In this document: positions 15,687-24,229 of the stretch, piece by piece
Position numbering within the stretch: the first letter of the stretch is position 1
How the letters are laid out: every line of letters begins with the position of its first letter
Assembly (NCBI GenBank): GCA_041687495.1
Contig: JAWLBR010000018.1
Span: 1 to 39,273 of the forward strand
Length of the DNA stretch: 39,273 bases
Direction: 5' to 3'
Source of the DNA: JAWLBR01 sp041687495
GTDB lineage: Bacteria; Bacillota; Limnochordia; DTU087; JAAYGB01
Translations under genes and position numbers: made by a program
Notes under the pieces: model-generated
What the model saw: only the letters and a program-made list of their open reading frames with translations
Databases searched by the model: none
Told to the model about the DNA's origin: nothing

Positions 15687-17099
15687 CTATTCTGGCTGTG
15701 GCACCGTCGAATCCGGCGATACCGGCTGCGTCACAACTTTGCTCTTCCAGCGCCCGGTGCGGTAGTAGATAACGTGAGCAAGGAACCCAATTACCGGGCT
15801 AATCGCAATGGCCAGCCAAATTCCCGCTACCCCAAGGCTGGGAATAGCAGACAAGTACTTGGCCAAAGGCACCCGAACAACCCACAGGGAAATAAGAGTA
15901 AGCACCATGGTCGCCATAGTGTCTCCGGTTCCCCGCAGCACACCACCGATGGTAAACATCAGAGCCAGCGGTAGATAGCCAAAGCCCATGTAGCGCAAGT
16001 ACAAGCTGCCGGCAGCAAGAACCTCTACATCATGGGTAAATAACGACAGCAGTAGTTCTGGGCGCAATAGAGCCACCAATGCCACCAAAATCGTGATTCC
16101 CGAAGATAGAATCATGCTCCACTTTACGGTTTCATTGACCCGATGCACTTTACCTGCCCCCAAGTTCTGGCCCACAAGGGCAGAAACGGCAAAGCTGACA
16201 CTCATTGCTGGCATAAAAGCAAACTGATCCAGTCGAGCAGCTATGCCGAATCCGGCCACGATCGTCGCCCCAAACGAATTGACAATGGAGCTTACCACCA
16301 GTCCACTCAGTGAGACCAACACCTGCTGTACCCCCGCAGGCAGACCAATCTTGAATGTCAATTTAGTGAGATTCTTGTCAAATTTGAAGGTACCCGGCCG
16401 GTAGTGGACGATTCCCGATTTCATATACAGATAGCGCAGTGAGATCACAGCCGAAATGCCTTGGGCTAAAATGGTGGCCAAGGCAACTCCAGACACACCC
16501 ATCTTAGGGAAGGGACCTACACCAAAGATGAAGAGCGGGTCAAGAATAATGTTGAGTACCGTCGCGTACGCCAGAAACTTGAGCGGAGTCTTCGAATCTC
16601 CCAGACCCCGGAGAATGGCTCCGGTAACGTTGTACATGAACATTCCGACTAGACCGGCCATAAAGATACCCAGGTAATCAGATGCCATGTCAATGATCTC
16701 CGGCGGTGTGTTGATCAGCTCCAGCAGCGGCCGGCGGAAGATCACACCAATGAGCGTTACCCCCACGCCCATTACAGCCAGTAAGAGCAACGAATTGTTG
16801 ACCGCTCGGACCACCTTGTCGTGCTGCTGGGCACCAAAATACTGCGACACCAAAATCGTAGTTGCCATCGTGATTCCCATTACCATGGAAATTAGTGTAA
16901 AAATGATGGGAAATCCAACAGATACGGCCGCCAGAGCATCAGGTCCGAGAAACCGGCCGACCCAGATGCTATCTACAGTATTGTAGAGTGCCTGAAGAAG
17001 ATTACCGAGAAACATAGGAATAGCGAATGTTATCAGATGCTTAACAACACTTCCGGATGTAAAATTGGTGAGTTGTTTATTCTCCAGTTTGTTCTGCAA
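15687..17099 (-). CDS. MATE family multidrug/toxin exporter
   Basis: 470-residue inner-membrane antiporter with 12 predicted helices in two homologous halves. The first half opens with IPMFLGNLLQALYNTVDSIWVGRFLG and the second with LPAGVQQVLVSLSGLVVSSIVNSFG, the repeat characteristic of MATE proteins. Such pumps use Na+ or H+ gradients to expel cationic drugs, flavins or other small molecules; the substrate is not predictable here. TTG at 17099 is preceded by AGGAGGAAAG with good spacing. It lies 42 nt downstream of a MarR gene on the same strand, suggesting a regulator-pump operon. Confidence 0.93.
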   Translation of the reverse strand: MQNKLENKQLTNFTSGSVVKHLITFAIPMFLGNLLQALYNTVDSIWVGRFLGPDALAAVSVGFPIIFTLISMVMGITMATTILVSQYFGAQQHDKVVRAVNNSLLLLAVMGVGVTLIGVIFRRPLLELINTPPEIIDMASDYLGIFMAGLVGMFMYNVTGAILRGLGDSKTPLKFLAYATVLNIILDPLFIFGVGPFPKMGVSGVALATILAQGISAVISLRYLYMKSGIVHYRPGTFKFDKNLTKLTFKIGLPAGVQQVLVSLSGLVVSSIVNSFGATIVAGFGIAARLDQFAFMPAMSVSFAVSALVGQNLGAGKVHRVNETVKWSMILSSGITILVALVALLRPELLLSLFTHDVEVLAAGSLYLRYMGFGYLPLALMFTIGGVLRGTGDTMATMVLTLISLWVVRVPLAKYLSAIPSLGVAGIWLAIAISPVIGFLAHVIYYRTGRWKSKVVTQPVSPDSTVPQPE

Positions 17100-17141
17100 A
17101 GCTCTTTCCTCCTATCCATTTGTATCAAGTGCGTTTGCGCT

Positions 17142-17597
17142 TCATTTGTGGGAACACGGACACACCACTGCGTTGAGCTTCTCCAGCAACACTGTAAGCG
17201 CATCTATCTCCTCCGGCGCCAGCTGTCCCAGTTTGCTCTGGATATGTTTGTAGTAGTTGGCATCAGCCTTTTCTACCAGTTCTTTGCCTATATCAGTAAC
17301 CGCCAGTCTGTGCACCCTCAGATCTCGGTCATCTTCCCGGCGCTGCACCAGTCCGTCCCGCTGCAGCCGCTTGATGATCCCGGAAACAGTGCTGGGGGCC
17401 AGATGCACCAGTTCGGCCACTTCGGTCGAGATTGGAGGCTCTGGTTGGCTGTTAATTACCCGCAGCACGATTACCTGCGGCAGAGTTAGTCCAAACTCTT
17501 CGGAGACCACGGCATTTAGTTGATTGTGCATCTCATGAGTAATGGATCGCATCAAGTGCATTACCTGCGCATTGCGCTTATCATCATCGTTTGGCAT
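17142..17597 (-). CDS. MarR family transcriptional regulator
   Basis: 151-residue winged-helix repressor. The recognition helix region ISTEVAELVHLAPSTVSGIIKRLQRDGLV (about 56-84) is followed by the wing RREDDRDLRVHRLAVTDIGKEL, the standard MarR signature. Terminal helices form the dimer interface. ATG at 17597 has GGGGTGAAAG upstream. It precedes the MATE exporter and probably represses the pair until a ligand binds; a palindrome in the promoter may be the operator. The C-terminal CPCSHK adds two cysteines that could make it redox or metal responsive, but that is speculation. Confidence 0.93.
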   Translation of the reverse strand: MPNDDDKRNAQVMHLMRSITHEMHNQLNAVVSEEFGLTLPQVIVLRVINSQPEPPISTEVAELVHLAPSTVSGIIKRLQRDGLVQRREDDRDLRVHRLAVTDIGKELVEKADANYYKHIQSKLGQLAPEEIDALTVLLEKLNAVVCPCSHK

Positions 17598-17608
17598 TCT
17601 TTCACCCC

Positions 17609-17663
17609 TTCGTACACGAACATTTCTATACGAAATATTAGCACACTAACGGCTTTTGCACAA
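17609..17663 (-). promoter_or_regulatory. Promoter and candidate operator of marR-MATE
   Basis: Minus strand: TTGTGC (17663-17658), a 17-bp spacer and TAATAT (17640-17635), a weak to moderate sigma-A promoter. Just downstream, TTCGTGTACGAA (17620-17609) is an inverted repeat of 5-bp arms, and a further TTCGTAT half-site lies between it and the -10. Placement over the transcription start fits autorepression by the MarR protein. Confidence 0.5.
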
Positions 17664-17788
17664 GCCACTTTTGAGCTGGGATATGCCTTAGGGTAGATTG
17701 GCAGTAAGGTGCGCCGTTCAGTATTATCCGAGATTTTGGGGGTATCCCGATTAGTGGAGAAAGCGGGGAATGACAGTGTCTGCAGTGG

Positions 17789-17818
17789 TCGCGCAGGTTT
17801 CAGCTATTACCTGCGCGA
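17789..17818 (-). terminator. Hairpin after the MoxR/DUF58 cluster, likely terminator
   Basis: A 10-bp GC-rich perfect stem (17789-17798 with 17809-17818) and 10-nt loop begin 4 nt beyond the last stop codon of the cluster. No T-run follows on the minus strand, so termination may be inefficient or need Rho. Confidence 0.45.
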
Positions 17819-17822
17819 GCTC

Positions 17823-18365
17823 CTAGTCTTCTTTCCTCGCCAGCAGCCAGTAGACCAAAATCGCCAGGGCTGTAGCGGTGACTAACAAAATGGGAAAGAA
17901 CAGCTTCTCCGGTAGATCGGCCCTCCTTACCCAGGTCAAAAGCAGGGGAAACGGAAGACCGATGGCTGCGGTGCCGCCAATTCGAAGCAGCATCGCCTGG
18001 TACAGTCGTTTTGAATCCTTGCCCTCATCGGACACTGTGTACTGTCGCGAAGATCGGCTGTGCCCCGTCTTGGGTAGAAGACAGGCCATGTACCCTGCTT
18101 CAAGCAACACCATGAGTAGAATGCCCGCTGCCAAGGCTCCATACCCGGATATGCCATTCTGGGCGTCTGATGCCAACCAAATATACTCGGCAAACAAGCT
18201 GAGTGCCGCCACGGTGAACCAGTGAAACTGCCGACGATACGTTCCAACAGCCATTGCCAATAAAGCCACTGGTCCGACGGCAACGACAAGTGAGTCGCCC
18301 AAGATGAGAGCAGGGATTGCGATTAAGAGCGCTGCGCTCAACCATGCTGTTAAGACATATGCCAT
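17823..18365 (-). CDS. Hypothetical membrane protein in the MoxR/DUF58 cluster
   Basis: 180-residue protein with about six hydrophobic helices (about four before residue 100 and two at the C-terminus) and a short charged loop around 100-120. I do not recognise a named family. It begins directly at the end of the DUF58 gene (stop at 18366, start at 18365), so it is translationally coupled. Clusters of this type usually have a large transglutaminase-like TgpA membrane protein at this position; this protein is far shorter and has no Cys-His-Asp transglutaminase core. A reduced replacement is one possibility. Confidence 0.72.
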   Translation of the reverse strand: MAYVLTAWLSAALLIAIPALILGDSLVVAVGPVALLAMAVGTYRRQFHWFTVAALSLFAEYIWLASDAQNGISGYGALAAGILLMVLLEAGYMACLLPKTGHSRSSRQYTVSDEGKDSKRLYQAMLLRIGGTAAIGLPFPLLLTWVRRADLPEKLFFPILLVTATALAILVYWLLARKED

Positions 18366-19661
18366 CTAGAGGACTCCCTTCTGCTGCCATCCACCGCTGC
18401 GGCGCGCAGCTGCCGCTCCGGTCAAAACCCGACCTATCGACTCAGTCTTTCTGTCCCAGCTCACTACCGTTAAGCCGGAGCGCCGCAGTTCTCTGACTTT
18501 TCGTCTCTGCTCATACTTCCACCAGCGACTCGCCAGTTGCTCGCTAGGCGAATCTCCAAGAACATCAGATGCCAGCTCAATGGGCGAGAGATACACAACC
18601 AGAGGGCGAAATCCCCGTAAAGCCAAAGACACCAATACTCGCGTCGACCGCTTGTCTAAAAGAGGCGTAAACACGATCAACATCGCCTTAGCCGGTAGTG
18701 CCTGAATGGGAATGCTGTCAAGTTCGCGAAAGGCATGACTTCCTGACTCAGACAATTTGGCCAGCCGGCCCAACACTCGATACATCTGCCTTTTGCCCAG
18801 TGCTGGCCGCAGCCACGAAACGGTCCCGCCGTACTCAATAATTCCCACTCGATCCTTGCGATCGAGAAAGTGCTTCGCTATACTGGCTGCACCCCGGCAG
18901 ACCAAGTCGAGATAACTGTCAGGACGGTGACCCACGTCTCGCATAGTGTCCACTACCAAGACTACGTCTGCGTTTTTCTCCTGCAGTCGGTCGTTGACAT
19001 ACAGTTCGCCCCACTTCAGTGAGGTTCGCCAATTGATGTGCTTGGCAGTGTCGCCATAGGCGTACTTGCGAATCTCAGCCAGTTCAGTGCCCTCACCTGC
19101 CGCTTGCGAGACATAGCTGCCGGTGTAGCGGCCTAGTTGCCGAATTACATTGCCGGGAAGGTCCAGCTTGCTAAGCTTAGGGTAAGCGTAGATGGAACTG
19201 CCTGGTTTTCCTTCGTGTTCTGTCCAGACCATGTGCGCTGAGTCAAAGGTGCGAAACTGAAATTGGTCGATGACGTGTTCTCCTCGGTTTTCTAGCGGCA
19301 TGCGGCAATCGATCTGCCGCGTCTCCCCGGGGCGTAAAGACAGCAGGAGACGGGTTGAGTCCGCCCTCACCTGCCCGGGAGTCCAAACCTTATGGGTTAC
19401 TTCAAGAAGCGGAACGGCAGCAGCAGCCTCCACGGAGAGGGTGACCGACACGGTCTCCCCCTCAAACGCCGAGCACTCGCTCACCTGAGTCGATGTCTGA
19501 ATCTCGGCGCCAGCAGGGTACAGCACCGGATACACAACCATGATGACAAAAGGCAAACTCAGCAGAACTAGCTCAGACCGCCCCATCAGGATGCCAGCTG
19601 CTATAGCCACTCCAGCTAGTAAGTAGTAGATCCGGTGTTTCTCACTTAAGGTCCGGGACAT
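18366..19661 (-). CDS. DUF58 domain protein
   Basis: 431-residue membrane-anchored protein. Two N-terminal helices (about 10-45) are followed by a beta-rich domain and then the DUF58 signature YGDTAKHINWRTSLKWGELY. A downstream VVLVVD stretch resembles the MIDAS-like strand of a von Willebrand A fold. ATG at 19661 has GGGAGGAA 6 nt upstream; a longer in-frame start at 19724 is less likely. It overlaps the MoxR gene by 20 nt. DUF58 proteins are near-constant partners of MoxR ATPases, and the pair is thought to act as a chaperone-like system for envelope or metal-dependent proteins. Its actual client here is unknown. Confidence 0.9.
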   Translation of the reverse strand: MSRTLSEKHRIYYLLAGVAIAAGILMGRSELVLLSLPFVIMVVYPVLYPAGAEIQTSTQVSECSAFEGETVSVTLSVEAAAAVPLLEVTHKVWTPGQVRADSTRLLLSLRPGETRQIDCRMPLENRGEHVIDQFQFRTFDSAHMVWTEHEGKPGSSIYAYPKLSKLDLPGNVIRQLGRYTGSYVSQAAGEGTELAEIRKYAYGDTAKHINWRTSLKWGELYVNDRLQEKNADVVLVVDTMRDVGHRPDSYLDLVCRGAASIAKHFLDRKDRVGIIEYGGTVSWLRPALGKRQMYRVLGRLAKLSESGSHAFRELDSIPIQALPAKAMLIVFTPLLDKRSTRVLVSLALRGFRPLVVYLSPIELASDVLGDSPSEQLASRWWKYEQRRKVRELRRSGLTVVSWDRKTESIGRVLTGAAAARRSGGWQQKGVL

Positions 19662-20637
19662 CGCCACTTCCTCCCGCCTCAGGCGTTGGCACCCGCCCCA
19701 GAATCTCCCGAATAATCTGCTCACCGGTCACATGCTCCAGCCAGAACTCAGCCTGGAGCAGGAGGCGGTGAGCCAGCGCCGGAACGGCCATAGCTTTAAC
19801 ATCCTCAGACAGCACAAAATCCCGCCCTTCCATGACTGCCCTTGCTCTGGCCAGTTTGAACAGGGCCAGGCTGCCTCGGGGTGAAGCTCCCAGCTGCACT
19901 CGCCGTTCGGCCCTGGTTGCCTCCACGATATCCACAATGTACTTTTGCACATCCTCAGATACATGAACTTCCTCAATAGCCGCCTGCATCTGCAAAAACT
20001 GCTCTCTAGTCACAACCTGCGGCAGGTTGGCTGCATCTTTCTTTCTGGCAGCCCGCTTGGCAAGGATTTCCCGTTCAGCCTCTGCACCCGGGTAACCAAT
20101 TTGGAGGCGCATGATAAACCTGTCCATCTGGGCTTCCGGAAGGGGATATGTACCCTCAAACTCCACCGGATTCTGAGTAGCTAAGACCAGGAATGGAGGC
20201 GGCAGGGGAAACAGGCGCCCTTCGATGGTAACTTGCTTTTCCTGCATCGATTCCAAGAGAGCGGCCTGGGTCTTAGGAGTTCCCCGGTTAATCTCGTCAG
20301 CCAGGACGAGGTTCGCAAATAGCGGCCCCTCGCGAAACTCAAATTCGGAGCGACTGGGGTTATAGATAAATCCCCCAGTCAGATCGCCTGGCAGCAGATC
20401 CGGCAGAAACTGCACTCGGTGGAAGTCCAAGCCCAAGACCTGGGCAAACATGCTGGCCGTCAGAGTCTTGGCTACTCCAGGGACATCTTCCAGCAAAATG
20501 TGCCCATCGGCCAGCATTCCGGTCAAAATGTCCCGCAGCACCTTCTCCTTGCCCAAAACTACACTCCCAACCTGGGAGATAACTTCTTGACACTTTGCGT
20601 GCACCTGCTCAAGATCCATCGCGGTCACAACTGTCAC
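19642..20637 (-). CDS. MoxR family AAA+ ATPase
   Basis: 331-residue cytoplasmic ATPase. Walker A is in EDVPGVAKT (about 51-59), Walker B in LVLADEINR, and sensor-1 in LATQNPVEFEGTYPLPEAQMDRF; this last stretch is diagnostic of MoxR. A C-terminal lid ends near GEQIIREI. MoxR proteins remodel or activate partner proteins. GTG at 20637 overlaps the preceding stop (GTGA) and has GGAGGAG 5-6 nt upstream. It is flanked by DUF4129-type and DUF58 partners. Confidence 0.95.
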   Translation of the reverse strand: MTVVTAMDLEQVHAKCQEVISQVGSVVLGKEKVLRDILTGMLADGHILLEDVPGVAKTLTASMFAQVLGLDFHRVQFLPDLLPGDLTGGFIYNPSRSEFEFREGPLFANLVLADEINRGTPKTQAALLESMQEKQVTIEGRLFPLPPPFLVLATQNPVEFEGTYPLPEAQMDRFIMRLQIGYPGAEAEREILAKRAARKKDAANLPQVVTREQFLQMQAAIEEVHVSEDVQKYIVDIVEATRAERRVQLGASPRGSLALFKLARARAVMEGRDFVLSEDVKAMAVPALAHRLLLQAEFWLEHVTGEQIIREILGRVPTPEAGGSGDVPDLK

Positions 20638-21098
20638 AACTGCTCCTCCAATCGATCCAAGATTCGAGTTAAGTCCTCAATGGTCAATCTCTGCTCCGGC
20701 TGTTTCAGATACTCAGCGGCTATGCTTTCCGGCACTGAAAGAGAGCTGAGCATTCGCTGTAGATATCGCGATGACGAGCACGCCAACTCCAGACGGCGGC
20801 GGATATCATCGTATTCGGCAACGTAACTGTAGCGAGGCTGCCGAGAAAACCACAGCCGCCAGCGACTTAGCTTTCTCTCTGGCTTGAAGGTCACTGGGTT
20901 TTCTGTTTCTACCATCTGCCGTAGTGCAATGCCTGCGTGCCGGTAGATCACCCAGAAAAAGCCGAGAGGAATCAACCGCAAAGCAAACGGCTGCATAGCC
21001 GGAGCGAGTCTGTTGTGGAAAACCAGCACAGCAGCTGCCCCGACAGCCAAACCGAAAGCACCTACTGCCCAACTTCCCTGCAAGGGCGCTTTGTCCAT
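20634..21098 (-). CDS. Hypothetical two-helix membrane protein in the MoxR cluster
   Basis: 154-residue protein with two hydrophobic helices at about 10-27 and 38-54, followed by a basic, helical cytoplasmic domain. I do not recognise a family. It lies between the DUF4129-like gene (12-nt gap) and the MoxR gene (4-nt overlap). Its position between coupled genes indicates membership in the MoxR system, perhaps as a membrane tether. Confidence 0.75.
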   Translation of the reverse strand: MDKAPLQGSWAVGAFGLAVGAAAVLVFHNRLAPAMQPFALRLIPLGFFWVIYRHAGIALRQMVETENPVTFKPERKLSRWRLWFSRQPRYSYVAEYDDIRRRLELACSSSRYLQRMLSSLSVPESIAAEYLKQPEQRLTIEDLTRILDRLEEQL

Positions 21099-21110
21099 CG
21101 GTCTCCCTCC

Positions 21111-22049
21111 CTACGTGGAAGATTTTAAGGCCGCTTCTTCGGCATCTAGAGACTCCTTACACTCCTGCAGAGCTTTGATCGTCTGATCCTTATCCGACTG
21201 GGTCAGCTGATGGTTGCTAAAGCGGGCCACTTGAAATAAGCGGATCAAAGTCTGCAAGGAGCGGGTCGGCAGTGCAAAATGGGCTAAAGCTGCATAGAGA
21301 CTTTCCTCTGCCGTGTATGACGCTGGCATCGGCAAGCCCTGTTGCTCCATCAGGCCCAGAAACCCGCGGTAACAGGCCAGTATTGCCCGTCTGGGGTCCG
21401 GCTCGGCCGCCAGCTCAGTCAAACTAACTTGAATAGTCTCCTGGAGGGCTTGAATTTCTCTCTCCCGCTGCGGTTCTTGAACTTCGACGGAATCCGAGGG
21501 AGCGGTGACAATCCTCCACACGATCGCTGCCACCAACAACCCCAACATGCCCGCAATCACCCAGACAAACGCGGCAGGAACGGCAGGCAGCTCTCCTCCC
21601 CCTGAAGGTCCAAAGGGGGCGCCATTAATGCCTCCGCCGGGGAACCCAGGTAGTCCCTGGCCTAAGGGGCCCAGATCAGGTCGCTCCATCTCCTTGTCGG
21701 CAGCGGATCGCCTTAACCACTCAAAGGCACCGATAAAGCCACCGAGCATCAGCAGCAAAATGGCTATTGCCGGCCACGACAGTTTCCTTGCGTCCGGTGT
21801 CTTTTTGTCCTTTCCGGCAGCGGGCGCTGTGAGGATCATCCACAGAAAACCAACATATCCCAATAGGGCCAAAACCACGCCGCCCCAGACTAGAAAGTCG
21901 CTGAATTTCCTACCATCCATCCCTGATTCGGGTCCCTGCAGATCCCGGGGCAGAATTTGCGGTCCCTCAGTGGCATATCCCAAAAACAGGAGAAGTGCCA
22001 GTAAAGCAACCGCCCAAATGATAGGATTTACCCGCTGTGGTAGCTTCAT
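21111..22049 (-). CDS. DUF4129 domain membrane protein
   Basis: 312-residue protein, first gene of the MoxR cluster. It has three or four hydrophobic helices (about 10-25, 55-75, 90-110 and 160-180) and a Gly/Pro-rich linker at about 125-155. The cytoplasmic C-terminus carries the DUF4129 pattern DPRRAILACYRGFLGLMEQQGLP, then TAEESLYAAL and a helical end. DUF4129 is frequent beside or fused to transglutaminase-like TgpA proteins in MoxR/DUF58 clusters. ATG at 22049 follows GGAGGTGA. Its role is unknown. Confidence 0.85.
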   Translation of the reverse strand: MKLPQRVNPIIWAVALLALLLFLGYATEGPQILPRDLQGPESGMDGRKFSDFLVWGGVVLALLGYVGFLWMILTAPAAGKDKKTPDARKLSWPAIAILLLMLGGFIGAFEWLRRSAADKEMERPDLGPLGQGLPGFPGGGINGAPFGPSGGGELPAVPAAFVWVIAGMLGLLVAAIVWRIVTAPSDSVEVQEPQREREIQALQETIQVSLTELAAEPDPRRAILACYRGFLGLMEQQGLPMPASYTAEESLYAALAHFALPTRSLQTLIRLFQVARFSNHQLTQSDKDQTIKALQECKESLDAEEAALKSST

Positions 22050-22275
22050 ATGTTATCTCACCTCCGCTTGCCTGCTCAGGTACGGCGCAAGAAGCTCGTC
22101 TCGTGTACTGCAGGTCATACTTCCCGTTTGAGAATAAATATCCTCTTCCGAACGCGTTGACTGGCCCCGGAGATTCCCCGCTGGTGCAGGGCCAGATCTG
22201 CCCAATGTATAGATAAACTATGTTGGCAAACCGTGTTAATAGTGTGTAAACATGGAATTTGCCTCTTGCTTCTTC
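22050..22275. other. Divergent intergenic region, no gene seen
   Basis: This stretch separates the divergent MoxR cluster and amino-acid importer operon. It must hold the MoxR cluster promoter, but no clear -35/-10 pair stands out on the minus strand. No RNA gene or credible reading frame was seen. Confidence 0.5.
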
Positions 22276-22304
22276 TGCATTTTTATGCAAATATATGTTA
22301 TAAG
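22276..22304 (+). promoter_or_regulatory. Putative ArgR-box-like operator and promoter of the amino-acid importer operon
   Basis: TGCATTTTTATGCA (22276-22289) is a perfect palindrome with 5-bp arms and an A/T centre. It matches the ArgR/AhrC half-site pattern TGAAT-N4-ATTCA except for one base per arm. It is followed by TTATAAG (22298-22304), a plausible -10, so the palindrome covers the -35 region. The predicted 5' leader is about 140 nt and contains a CACAGA/TCTGTG hairpin (22320-22349). ArgR control is inferred from the sequence resemblance and the arginine-type hydrolase in the operon. Confidence 0.45.
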
Positions 22305-22451
22305 TAATACACGGCAAGGCACAGAGAAACCGGTGAACTGTCGTCTGTGGCGCTGCAGCAGCCCAAGTAGCACTGATGCATAATGTTCACAACCCATATG
22401 GGCGGCGGCAGAAGCAGAGACGGTAAGCAGCATCTGGAGGAATTCCGATTC

Positions 22452-23177
22452 ATGATTAAGGTAAAAGGCGTGAACAAATGGTTTGGCCAACAGCAAGTAC
22501 TCTCCAACGTCAACCTTGAGGTATCCGAAGCGGAAGTGGTAGTGGTAATCGGCGCATCGGGGTCCGGAAAGAGTACGCTCTTGCGGTGCATCAACTATCT
22601 AGAACCAATCCAGTCTGGCGAGATAGTTGTCGACGGCATCTCCATCAACGGAGGCACCGAAAACATCAATCAAATTCGGACTGAGGTGGGAATGGTTTTT
22701 CAGTCCTTCAACCTGTTCCCCCACATGACCGTTCTAGACAACATCACCGTCGGCCCGATCCATGTCCGCAAGGTCAATCCTGCCAAAGCCAAGGAAATTG
22801 CCCTTGAGCTTCTGGCCAAAGTCGGTCTTTCAGACAAGGCTGGTGCCTATCCGGAGAGTCTTTCAGGCGGACAGAAGCAGCGGGTGGCTATCGCCAGGTC
22901 CTTGGCGATGCGACCAAAGATCATGCTCTTTGACGAACCAACTTCAGCGCTGGATCCAGAAATGATCAAAGAAGTCCTTGATGTAATGACCGACTTGGCC
23001 AAAGAAGGAATGACCATGATGGTCGTTACCCATGAAATTGGATTTGCCCGCAGCGTATCAGACCGAATTGTGTTCATGGATAACGGAACGGTCATCGAAA
23101 CGGGTTCACCCGCAGAGCTGCTGGACAGTCCAAAGGAAGTACGAACCAAAGAGTTCTTGAGCAAGATCCTGGTGTAG
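22452..23177 (+). CDS. Polar amino acid ABC transporter ATP-binding protein (GlnQ/HisP type)
   Basis: 241-residue ATPase energising import through the permease encoded at the end of this operon. Walker A is GASGSGKST, the Q-loop lies in MVFQSFNLFPHMTVLDN, the signature is LSGGQKQRVAIARSLAM, and Walker B LFDEPTSALDPEM is followed by VTHE. The FNLFPHMTVL and DEPTSALDPE forms are characteristic of the polar amino acid family. ATG at 22452 is preceded by GGAGGA 10 nt upstream and gives the usual length; an upstream in-frame start at 22383 adds 23 unrelated residues. It lies 12 nt before the hydrolase gene. Confidence 0.95.
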   Translation: MIKVKGVNKWFGQQQVLSNVNLEVSEAEVVVVIGASGSGKSTLLRCINYLEPIQSGEIVVDGISINGGTENINQIRTEVGMVFQSFNLFPHMTVLDNITVGPIHVRKVNPAKAKEIALELLAKVGLSDKAGAYPESLSGGQKQRVAIARSLAMRPKIMLFDEPTSALDPEMIKEVLDVMTDLAKEGMTMMVVTHEIGFARSVSDRIVFMDNGTVIETGSPAELLDSPKEVRTKEFLSKILV

Positions 23178-23189
23178 GGGGAATAAAAC

Positions 23190-24152
23190 GTGGCAATTGA
23201 TCAACGGGTCATGGATCACGCCGCCGACTATGGCGAAAAGTGGTTTACTGACACAACTTCCTTTGAAGATGACCTGCAAGAAGTGTGGGGCAAGAAGTGG
23301 AGCGTCTCCTCTGAAGTCGGCAAACTGAGAGATGTCTTGCTGCGCCGGCCAGGCAAGGAAATCGAGGACATTGGCGACCCGAAAACGTGGCGGTGGAGAG
23401 ATGCCATGGATGCAGTTAAGGCCAGAGAGCAGCATGATGCGCTGGCTGAGCTCTATCGCTCCCATGGAGCCAACGTCCACTATGTGGAGAATCAGCGGGA
23501 GGACCGCCCCAACGCCATTTTCATGCGGGACATTGTGCTTGGGACCCCCGAAGGAGTAATCTTGTGCCGGCACGCTCTGCGCTGCCGCCGCGGTGAGGAA
23601 AAGGCGGTCTCCGCAACCCTGGGTCAGTTGGGTGTACCAATCGTCAAGACGGTCAGCGGCAGCGGAGTGTTTGAAGGGGCCTGTGCTCTGTGGATTGACC
23701 GAGAGACCATCATTCTCGGGTCTGGTGTCCGCTCCAACCCAGAAGGTGTCCGACAAGTACAACAGCAGTTGGAAGACATGGGAGTAACAAACATCTGGCA
23801 TTTCCAGATTCCCTACGGACACGCCCATCTAGACGGGTTAGTCAACATTGTAGACAAAAAAAAGGCACTGATCTTCCCCTGGCAGACACCATACGATATT
23901 TGGCACAAACTCAAGCAGCACGGATTTTCGTTTATTGAGGCGCCCTCGGTCGAAGAAGTCAAGGTGGGAATGGCCATGAATGTAGTGGCCCTAGAACCAG
24001 GAGTCATCATGATCCCCATGGGCAACCCCTCAACAAAGAAGGCGCTGGAGCAAGCCGGAGTGACGGTGATTGAAGTAGACATTTCGGAGTTGATGAAGGG
24101 ATTTGGAGCACTCCACTGCATGAGTGCCTTCCTGAGGCGGGACGAGATCTAG
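23190..24152 (+). CDS. Arginine deiminase / amidinotransferase superfamily hydrolase
   Basis: 320-residue guanidino-group-modifying enzyme, most likely a cytoplasmic hydrolase of arginine or a related guanidine. Superfamily landmarks are FMRD at 111-114, EGAC at 162-165, HLD starting at His213, and the nucleophile in LHCMSAF, Cys310. In classical arginine deiminases and dimethylargininases the second motif is EGGD, whose Asp holds the guanidinium group; here Cys165 is at that position. GTG at 23190 follows AGGGGGAA. The gene sits between the ATPase and binding protein of an amino-acid importer, pointing to import and hydrolysis of the same compound. No ornithine carbamoyltransferase or carbamate kinase is present, so this is not a full ADI pathway. 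Substrate is uncertain. Confidence 0.87.
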   Translation: MAIDQRVMDHAADYGEKWFTDTTSFEDDLQEVWGKKWSVSSEVGKLRDVLLRRPGKEIEDIGDPKTWRWRDAMDAVKAREQHDALAELYRSHGANVHYVENQREDRPNAIFMRDIVLGTPEGVILCRHALRCRRGEEKAVSATLGQLGVPIVKTVSGSGVFEGACALWIDRETIILGSGVRSNPEGVRQVQQQLEDMGVTNIWHFQIPYGHAHLDGLVNIVDKKKALIFPWQTPYDIWHKLKQHGFSFIEAPSVEEVKVGMAMNVVALEPGVIMIPMGNPSTKKALEQAGVTVIEVDISELMKGFGALHCMSAFLRRDEI

Positions 24153-24229
24153 AGCTGCTTCCAGCACTGTGTCTTGGCCGCCACCGATATCACCACAACA
24201 CACCTTTACTTATGAGAGGAGAACAGCAA

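Noticed and set aside
23106..23828. 240-codon minus-strand frame opposite the deiminase-like gene
   Set aside because: Shadow of the plus-strand gene that carries all superfamily landmarks.
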